Made by a program: the position numbers and the translations under genes. Under the pieces are notes generated by a model, which searched no databases, had not been told where the DNA came from, and saw only the letters and a program-made list of their open reading frames with translations. DNA of 12,707 nt, taken from NCBI GenBank assembly GCA_014382645.1, contig JACNJI010000108.1, positions 1 to 12,707 of the forward strand. Direction: 5' to 3'. Position 1 is the first letter of the stretch. Each line of letters opens with the position of its first letter. The stretch is from Verrucomicrobiota bacterium (GTDB lineage Bacteria > Verrucomicrobiota > Verrucomicrobiia > Opitutales > Seribacteraceae). Below are positions 7,277-12,707 of the stretch, piece after piece.

Positions 7277-9709
7277 ATGGATTGGTTGCAAAACCAAGAC
7301 TTCGATTGGTACAAGGCTAATATTCCCTTTATGGAAACGCCGGACAAAGAAATTGACGCGACCTACTATTACCGCTGGGAACTGGTCACTCGCCACATCT
7401 GTTATGGCTCCCCCAACAGCGGGTACTCACTGACTGAATTTGCTAATCGACCTTCCTGGTCTGGCGCTTATGGGGCAATCGCCTGTCCATCGGGACACCA
7501 GTTCAATGAAATACGCTGGATGCACAACCCACGCGTTGCGCGCGACTATCTCCGTTACTGGTTTAGAACGAAAGGCGCCCAACCCAGAAAATATTCATCG
7601 TGGTTGGCTGACTCTGCCTGGGCGGTTCATCAGGTTCATCCCAACAAGGCCTTCATCATCGATCTTTTCCCGGACCTGGTTAAAAACTTCAAAGGCTGGG
7701 AAGCGCGACATTGGGTCAAGGAAATGAACATGTTCTGGCAGACCGGACATGACGATGGCATGGAGTTCAACATCAACAGTCGTCAAACGAAGGACATCCT
7801 CAGAGGCGACCGGGCATTCCGTCCTTCATTCAACTCCTACATGTGGGCCGACGCCACTGCCCTGGCCAAAATCTCGGCATTGGATGAGGACAAGGAGTTG
7901 GAAAAGGAATATATGGCCATCGCCGCGAATCTAAAAAAACAAATCCAGGAAAAACTCTGGGATTCCAAACGAAACTTTTTCTTTCCGATGTCGAGTCGCG
8001 AGGAAACAGATAAAGAGGGGAATGTTGTCAAAGCACACACCCTCACCTATCAAAGTGGGAAATTCGCAGGCAACCCCCATGGCCGTGAACTACATGGCTA
8101 TGTACCATGGGCCTTCAATATTCCCGACCCGGGCTTTGCCGTTGCCTGGCAGTACTTGATGGATCCGGAGTATTTCTACGCCCCTTTCGGACCCAGAACC
8201 ACGGAGGTGAACGATCCTTTGTACGTACTCAAAACCGGCTGTTGCTGGTGGAGTGGGCAGTCCTGGCCATTTGCCACCGCCCAGACACTCAAGGCGATGG
8301 GTAATCTGCTGCAATTTTATGAACAAGATCAGATTAGTAAGAAAGACTACCTGACGGTGCTGCACACCTTTGCCATCTCTCAACGAAAAGACGGCAAACC
8401 CTATATCGCAGAAGCACTGAACCCTGACGATGGCTCGTGGCGAGGTCACGATATGCGCAATCGGAGCGAACACTACTTCCACTCGAGTTTCAATGATCAG
8501 ATCATCACCGGCTTGATTGGGCTACAACCCGCAAGTGACATCAGCTTTGTCATTGATCCTCTGGCTCCAGAGTCGTGGGATTATTTTGCCATGGAATCCA
8601 TTCCCTACAAAGGTCATATGATCAGTGTTCTCTGGGATAAAACAGGCGATCGCTATGGAGCAGGCAAAGGCTTTCATGTTTTTATCGATGGCAACAAACC
8701 CAAAAGCACTCAGTCCCCTCGAAAAGTGACGATAGCTCTACCATCCGTACAGGAAGTCCCCATGGATAAACCCCTTCGCTTCAACTATGCCGTTAACAAC
8801 GATGGCGACTACTACCCTCGTTATACCGCGTCATTCATCGCGAAGGGTACGTCCCTCAGCAAAATTCATGATGGCGAGTATGTGTATGACAGACAGCCCG
8901 CAAACCGCTGGACCAGCTATGGGTCTAAACAGAAACAAGATTGGCTTGTTTGTGATCTGGGTGAAGCGCGAATACTCGACACGCTCAAACTCTACATCAT
9001 CGACGATGGCCAAGGCGTGCTGGCGCCCCGTTCCTTCACATGCGAGTACTGGAAAGACGAGAAATGGGTGGCCCTGCCAGGTCAAAAGCGATTTCCAGAA
9101 AAGGCCGAAGGCAAACGAGCGAACACCCTCAGCTTTCCGGCACTCATGGTAAGGAAACTTCGTTTTGTTTTTCAAAATGCGCCCGAATCCGGCTCCGGTC
9201 TCACTGAACTTCAGGCCTGGGGTCCGGGACGTCTCCCCTACATCCCGCCCCGTCCTCCACCAGGAAATATGGCCTTCAATCCCACCAATAAAGGCTACCC
9301 GAAAGCAACGGCCTCCTTTTCAGACCGATACGGCGGTGTCGCCAAAAGCACCATTGATGGAAAAATCAGGTTTCAAAGGACCCCGGTCAACCGCTGGACC
9401 TCGTATGGTTCGCCAAATAAAACAGATTGGCTGGAAGTCGACTTTGGCAAGGAGAAGGTATTCAAGAAAGTGGTTCTGCATATTTACGATGATCATGGAG
9501 GGGTGCAAACCCCCAGCAGTTACACCATCCAAACCCTCAAAGGAACGGAATGGACCGATGTGCAGAACATCCATAAAAGCCCGGCAGAACTCAGGGGTAG
9601 TTCAGAGAATACAGCCACCTTTGCCCCGCAGACCTCAACCAGGATACGCGTGGTCTTTACTCACAAGGGAAAAGCCAGATCGGGTCTAACCGAAATTGAA
9701 GTGCGGTAA
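7277..9709 (+). CDS. MGH1/GH63-like glycoside hydrolase with two C-terminal discoidin (F5/8C) domains
   Basis: An 810-residue enzyme read from ATG 7277. Residues 1 to about 470 match an (alpha/alpha)6-barrel glycoside hydrolase of the MGH1-like/GH63-related type. Landmarks are Y-Y-Y-R-W-E (30-35), T-G-H-D-D-G-M-E-F-N (156-165), N-S-Y-M-W-A-D (186-192), C-C-W-W-S-G-Q-S-W-P (322-331) and the aromatic, His-rich R-S-E-H-Y-F-H-S (396-403). The acidic residues in G-H-D-D-G-M-E are catalytic candidates; I cannot assign acid and base. Two homologous discoidin modules follow (about 515-649 and 675-809), each with the shared N-R-W-T-S-Y-G-S motif (543-550, 705-712) and ending S-G-L-T-E; such modules bind glycans. 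The true gene almost certainly began at 7127 with a signal peptide, separated now by TAA 7256. As it stands, the product could only be made by internal initiation, without export, or by readthrough. Substrate is unknown, probably a plant or algal polysaccharide. Confidence 0.82.
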   Translation: MDWLQNQDFDWYKANIPFMETPDKEIDATYYYRWELVTRHICYGSPNSGYSLTEFANRPSWSGAYGAIACPSGHQFNEIRWMHNPRVARDYLRYWFRTKGAQPRKYSSWLADSAWAVHQVHPNKAFIIDLFPDLVKNFKGWEARHWVKEMNMFWQTGHDDGMEFNINSRQTKDILRGDRAFRPSFNSYMWADATALAKISALDEDKELEKEYMAIAANLKKQIQEKLWDSKRNFFFPMSSREETDKEGNVVKAHTLTYQSGKFAGNPHGRELHGYVPWAFNIPDPGFAVAWQYLMDPEYFYAPFGPRTTEVNDPLYVLKTGCCWWSGQSWPFATAQTLKAMGNLLQFYEQDQISKKDYLTVLHTFAISQRKDGKPYIAEALNPDDGSWRGHDMRNRSEHYFHSSFNDQIITGLIGLQPASDISFVIDPLAPESWDYFAMESIPYKGHMISVLWDKTGDRYGAGKGFHVFIDGNKPKSTQSPRKVTIALPSVQEVPMDKPLRFNYAVNNDGDYYPRYTASFIAKGTSLSKIHDGEYVYDRQPANRWTSYGSKQKQDWLVCDLGEARILDTLKLYIIDDGQGVLAPRSFTCEYWKDEKWVALPGQKRFPEKAEGKRANTLSFPALMVRKLRFVFQNAPESGSGLTELQAWGPGRLPYIPPRPPPGNMAFNPTNKGYPKATASFSDRYGGVAKSTIDGKIRFQRTPVNRWTSYGSPNKTDWLEVDFGKEKVFKKVVLHIYDDHGGVQTPSSYTIQTLKGTEWTDVQNIHKSPAELRGSSENTATFAPQTSTRIRVVFTHKGKARSGLTEIEVR

Positions 9710-9832
9710 CTTCTGTATCAATGATTGGCCAAATGATGATCAAACAATAGATTTACTTCGTCACCACTCTCTCGCCGACTGCTTCCCCGATTCTCGCAAT
9801 AGCAAACAGGAAAATTCATAGAACCATAGAGA

Positions 9833-10210
9833 ATGAAAATCCAATCTATACCATTTGCCGTCGCGATGTTGCTTTTGACGATTAGTTTTGCCAGTGCTGC
9901 CCCCCAAACTCCTGCCGCTGTTATGGCTAAAGATGGCAAGGCACAAATGCCTATTACTATTAGTGCAGAGGCGTCAGATGAAATCAAGGCACTGGCGACA
10001 ACTTTGGCGCAGAAGTTAGGAAAAATCAGCGGGGTGACGTTTCAAGTTGCAACCAACACCTCGCCAAAAGGTATCGCGCTGGGAACCATTACTGAATTCC
10101 CATCGGTAAAGAGTACTCTGAGTGCCACCGATGTAAGCCAGGCCGAAGACTACATCATTCGCACTCATGCGGGAGGCGTTTATCTGATCGGCGCGACCGA
10201 CAAAGGCGTG
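9833..10210 (+). pseudogene. Truncated N-terminus of a DUF4838/GH67-N-like protein
   Basis: The first 126 residues of this ORF are an intact gene start: signal peptide (about 1-22, ending A-S-A-A), then an alpha-glucuronidase N-terminal-like fold of the kind found in DUF4838 proteins. Its recognisable end is E-D-Y-I-I-R-T-H-A-G-G-V-Y-L-I-G-A-T (105-122). In full-length relatives this segment leads into a helix and a catalytic-type barrel, several hundred residues more. Here homology stops at D-K-G-V (residue 126). The reading frame happens to stay open to 10762, but residues beyond 126 are Arg/Gly-rich out-of-frame text belonging to the next remnant. No good SD is visible before ATG 9833, and the 123 bp before it show nothing notable. 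Intact members are thought to act on glycans, by domain analogy. This fragment should be non-functional. Confidence 0.72.
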
Positions 10211-10745
10211 GGCACTTGCCTCCAAGTGCGACTACAAGATAGATCGCAAAGCCCGGGATCGCTCGATGGTGGAGATTCGAAAGTCGATTGGTCCCAACAC
10301 GGGGGCGCTGGGATACTCCTCTCGGGTTCCCGACTAGCCCGACATCCCGGCCCGAACCGGAGCGATGGCAACCGCCTTGGCGATTGCCGGCGAGGAACCC
10401 AAGATGGCCAAAGGTTTTGCAAACGCGTTGGCGAGATATCAATCCCGCATGCGGCACGCCCACTCAATGAGCTCGATCAGCTTGATCTACGGCATGGCCG
10501 GCATAAAGTCGGTAGATCCCAAGGCTCACGAAACTGTCATGAGAAAATGGATCCCTTATTTGGAACTTTGCCGAACCTCGGGTGGTACGGCAGCCTATTT
10601 CGGTGGCAAGAGAAACTATGCAGGGGATGCCTACCTCGGTTACCATCCAATAGGCAATGCAACCGTGGCACTCATGCTTGCCAGCGCCGAGAGCAAACTC
10701 TTTATCCACGGAGGAACCAAGCGCAAGTGGCTTGGGATGCCCTAA
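10206..10745 (+). pseudogene. C-terminal remnant of a DUF6288-like protein with internal stop
   Basis: In a different frame from the preceding fragment, codons from about 10206 read A-W-A-L-A-S-K-C-D-Y, later G-A-L-G-Y-S-S-R-V-P-D. They then meet an in-frame TAG at 10335-10337 and carry on through P-A-R-T-G-A-M-A-T-A-L-A-I-A-G-E-E to TAA 10743-10745. Strong segments include M-R-H-A-H-S-M-S-S-I-S-L-I-Y-G-M-A-G, A-A-Y-F-G-G-K-R-N and H-P-I-G-N-A-T-V-A-L-M-L-A-S-A. I recognise these as the C-terminal part of DUF6288-type repeat proteins, exported and of unknown function in Planctomycetota and Verrucomicrobiota; that assignment is from memory of the family. The N-terminal two thirds or more are missing. 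An internal ATG at 10365 could start a 126-residue product but has no SD. It ends 13 nt before the sulfatase start, so the decayed copy may still serve as that gene's leader. Confidence 0.65.
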
Positions 10746-10758
10746 CTCGAACACGCAA

Positions 10759-12084
10759 ATGAACCTACTCACTCGAACTCTTTCCTCATTGCTCGCTATC
10801 TTATTCCTGTCGGGAACCCTTGATGCCGCTCCTAGTAAGCCCAACATCATTTACATCGTTTCCGATGACCTCGGTTACGGTGATTTGGGCAGCTATGGCC
10901 AGAAGCAGGTTAAGACACCCCGATTGGACCGCATGGCCAGAGAAGGTCTACGCTTTACCGACCACTACGCCGGACACACCGTATGCCGACCGGCGCGCCT
11001 CGTATTCCTTACTGGCAAGCACACGGGACACACGGCGATTGCCGGCAACAACATGCATGTGCTGCCCAAAGGTTCGAAGACCGTGACCTCCCTGCTGAAG
11101 GAGGCCGGTTACGTGACGGGCGGCGTCGGCAAGTGGGCGCTCGGCGACGTTGGCACTACAGGCCACCCGAACAACCAAGGCTTTGATTTCTTCTACGGTT
11201 ACTTGGACCAATCCGCTGCTCACGATTACTATCCTGAATTCCTTTTTCGCAACGATAAGGCAGAGCGCTTGCCCGGCAACGTAAACAGCGGGAAGAGGAA
11301 CGTGTCGTCAAAGAAGGTAACCTACGCCCACACTCGGATCACAGAGGAGGCGCTGGCCTTCATCGAACGCAACAAGGACAAGCCTTTTTACCTTAACCTC
11401 ACTTGGACTATACCACACACCAACAACGAGGCGGGAAACGTCGAAAAGAACGGACAGGAGGTACCCGACCACGGGATCTACAAGGACAAGAACTGGCCGG
11501 ACCCGGAAAAGGGATTCGCCGCCATGGTGACCCTAATGGACACGGACACAGGAAAAATCATAGACCTGCTCAAGAAACTTGGAATCGCCGAGAACACTTT
11601 GGTGGTTTTCACTTCGGACAATGGCCCCCATCAGGAGGGTGGACACAAGGTGGATTTCTTTGATTCCAACGGACAACTCAAAGGACATAAGCGTTCGCTG
11701 CATGATGGCGGCATTCGTGTCCCCATGATCGCGTGGTGGCCCAAAACGATTAAATCCGGCGTAAGCAATCATGCTTCCGCCTTTTGGGATTGGTTGCCAA
11801 CTGCTTGTGAACTCGGTGGAGCAGAAACGCCCGAAGGCATCGACGGGATTTCATTTGCCCCTACCCTACTGGGCAACACGAATAAGCAAGTCCGGCACGA
11901 TTACCTTTTCTGGAGATGGAGTCGCTTTCGGGCTGTGCGAATGAATGATTGGAAAGGGGTCCAAACCGATAAAACTTTAGCTCTCTATGACCTGAGCAAA
12001 GATATCGGAGAGGAAACCGACGTCGCCTCCGAGAACCCAAAGATTGTCGCGCGAATCCAGAAGATCATTGCAGAGCTCGAATAG
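10759..12084 (+). CDS. Secreted type I sulfatase (arylsulfatase family)
   Basis: A 441-residue, apparently intact sulfatase that removes sulfate esters from a carbohydrate or aryl substrate in the periplasm or outside the cell. A signal peptide (1-24, ending L-D-A-A-P) leads into the alkaline-phosphatase-like fold. Visible active-site elements are D36-D37 (metal), the C76-R-P-A-R motif whose cysteine becomes formylglycine, then L-T-G-K-H-T-G-H (84-91), G-K-W at 124-126, H220, D287-N288 (metal) and K311 in G-H-K-R-S-L-H-D-G-G-I-R. The C-terminal segment with L-Y-D-L-S-K-D (409-415) is the usual family end. Maturation requires a formylglycine-generating enzyme not found here. I chose ATG 10759 because it gives a normal signal peptide; an in-frame ATG at 10657 would add 34 residues lying inside the DUF6288 remnant. 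No SD is evident. The subfamily cannot be set from the sequence alone. Confidence 0.93.
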   Translation: MNLLTRTLSSLLAILFLSGTLDAAPSKPNIIYIVSDDLGYGDLGSYGQKQVKTPRLDRMAREGLRFTDHYAGHTVCRPARLVFLTGKHTGHTAIAGNNMHVLPKGSKTVTSLLKEAGYVTGGVGKWALGDVGTTGHPNNQGFDFFYGYLDQSAAHDYYPEFLFRNDKAERLPGNVNSGKRNVSSKKVTYAHTRITEEALAFIERNKDKPFYLNLTWTIPHTNNEAGNVEKNGQEVPDHGIYKDKNWPDPEKGFAAMVTLMDTDTGKIIDLLKKLGIAENTLVVFTSDNGPHQEGGHKVDFFDSNGQLKGHKRSLHDGGIRVPMIAWWPKTIKSGVSNHASAFWDWLPTACELGGAETPEGIDGISFAPTLLGNTNKQVRHDYLFWRWSRFRAVRMNDWKGVQTDKTLALYDLSKDIGEETDVASENPKIVARIQKIIAELE

Positions 12085-12092
12085 TTAATCCC

Positions 12093-12122
12093 CCCCTCCC
12101 GGTAATTGTCAGGATGGAGGGG
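12093..12122 (+). terminator. GC-rich hairpin after the sulfatase gene
   Basis: CCCCTCC (12093-12099) pairs perfectly with GGAGGGG (12116-12122) around a 16-nt loop, starting 8 nt after the sulfatase stop. There is no T-run after the stem, so it is not a classic intrinsic terminator, but its place between two genes fits a transcription end or mRNA 3'-stabilising structure. Confidence 0.4.
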
Positions 12123-12157
12123 TCTGGACTTGCCCGTAGAATTCTCATCTCTAGTCT

Positions 12158-12707
12158 ATGACGATGAAACTAAAAGCTTCAGTACTTTTAATACTCATTA
12201 ACGCAGCCTTTCTCTGCCTCTCTTCTGCCGTGGAGAAGAAAGGCGAGAAGAAGTTCTATGATCCGGTCATCAAGACAGTCGAAGGTTGGACGATAGAATA
12301 CGACCCGAAACTGCTGTCCAAGGAGAACAAGGCGTTCGGTGAAGACGCTACCAAGGCACTGGCCAATCACCTTCAGCGCATCAAGTACATCCTCTCGAAG
12401 GAAAAGGTTGTGGTACTTCAGAAGTTGCCAATTCGGATAGATCTCCAGCACGAACTTGGCAACATGCAGTACCATCCGGGTAAAGAATGGTTGATTAATA
12501 ACGGCTACGACCCTCGCCTTGAGAAAAGAGTGCATATACCTCGGGCAAAGTCCCTGCTCGACAGAGGCACTTGGGCAAAACACCCTTACGTTATTTTACA
12601 CGAACTAGCTCATGCCTATCACGATCAGATTCTGAGTTTCGACAACAAGGAGATCATCCAAGTATATCAAGCATCCGAGAAAAAGGGTCTTTACGAGCGA
12701 GTGCTCC
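12158..12707 (+). CDS. Secreted HExxH zinc-metallopeptidase-like protein (5' part, cut by window end)
   Basis: The open frame from ATG 12158 runs off the right edge after 183 complete codons; a second ATG at 12164 gives a slightly shorter start, and neither has a clear SD. Residues 1-24 are a signal peptide (hydrophobic V-L-L-I-L-I-N-A-A-F-L core, ending S-S-A-V). The body contains V-E-G-W-T-I-E-Y-D (41-49), a central region with L-Q-H-E-L-G-N-M-Q-Y (97-106), and H-E-L-A-H-A-Y-H-D (148-156). The last has the zinc-binding HExxH signature. The third zinc ligand should lie downstream and is not in the window. Similar uncharacterised exported proteins with an H-E-L-A-H-A-Y-H core occur in PVC bacteria, often near sulfatases; this association is from general knowledge. 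Substrate unknown. The hairpin at 12093-12122 separates it from the sulfatase. Confidence 0.82.
   Translation, partial: MTMKLKASVLLILINAAFLCLSSAVEKKGEKKFYDPVIKTVEGWTIEYDPKLLSKENKAFGEDATKALANHLQRIKYILSKEKVVVLQKLPIRIDLQHELGNMQYHPGKEWLINNGYDPRLEKRVHIPRAKSLLDRGTWAKHPYVILHELAHAYHDQILSFDNKEIIQVYQASEKKGLYERVL

Noticed and set aside
10657..10758. Upstream ATG extending the sulfatase by 34 residues
   Set aside because: The extension overlaps the DUF6288 remnant out of frame and would bury the signal peptide; ATG 10759 gives a normal secreted sulfatase start.
10211..10762. C-terminal 183 residues of the long ORF starting at 9833
   Set aside because: They are an Arg/Gly-rich translation of sequence that encodes a recognisable DUF6288-like text in another frame, so not a real protein segment.
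1..12707. CRISPR arrays, insertion sequences, tRNA/rRNA genes, riboswitches
   Set aside because: No regularly spaced repeats, no transposase-like frames or paired terminal inverted repeats, and no cloverleaf-like sequences were seen; the rearrangements carry no visible mobile element.

Overview
The window looks like a piece of a PVC-superphylum chromosome, more likely Verrucomicrobiota than Planctomycetota. The case rests on a DUF1552 Tat protein followed directly by a DUF1587/1592/1588/1585 cytochrome-type protein, on a Cys-type sulfatase, and on DUF1593/Sde182, DUF4838 and DUF6288 fragments, all typical of those phyla. Phylum is inferred from gene content only. Every recognisable gene is on the + strand, and every gene whose 5' end is readable begins with a Sec or Tat signal peptide, so this is a block of exported proteins. 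I see no tRNA, rRNA, CRISPR array, transposase or attachment site.

Layout. Positions 160-1542: a secreted TlpA/thioredoxin-like protein with an extra Cys-rich domain, then a secreted VOC-fold protein lacking the usual metal ligands. Positions 1543-1913: a gap holding a decayed short ORF cut by a perfect 2 x 16 bp tandem repeat. Positions 1914-6330: a two-gene unit with a DUF1552 protein (Tat signal, strong ribosome binding site) and a ~1000-residue cytochrome-type protein with two CxxCH sites and a PA14 domain that splits its DUF1595 region.

Positions 6386-10745 are the unusual part, a row of damaged carbohydrate-related genes. First comes a chimera of a sulfatase-like N-terminus and a DUF1593/Sde182 C-terminus, with a frameshift. 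Next is a large MGH1/GH63-like glycoside hydrolase with two discoidin domains, whose signal peptide is separated from the enzyme by an in-frame TAA. Last is a second chimera, a DUF4838/GH67-N-like N-terminus joined out of frame to a DUF6288-like C-terminus that carries an internal TAG. The simplest reading is an ancestral operon that lost DNA by two gene-to-gene deletions and gained point lesions. Assembly error remains an alternative.

Positions 10759-12084: an intact sulfatase with its formylglycine motif, followed by a GC-rich hairpin. From 12158 to the right edge: the start of a secreted HExxH metallopeptidase-like gene, cut by the window end.

Functionally, the sulfatase, the glycoside hydrolase and the remnants fit a locus for breaking down sulfated or complex polysaccharide. 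The DUF1552/cytochrome pair is a lineage-typical module of unknown biochemical role. No wholly new system is evident. The most interesting signals are the fused and interrupted genes.
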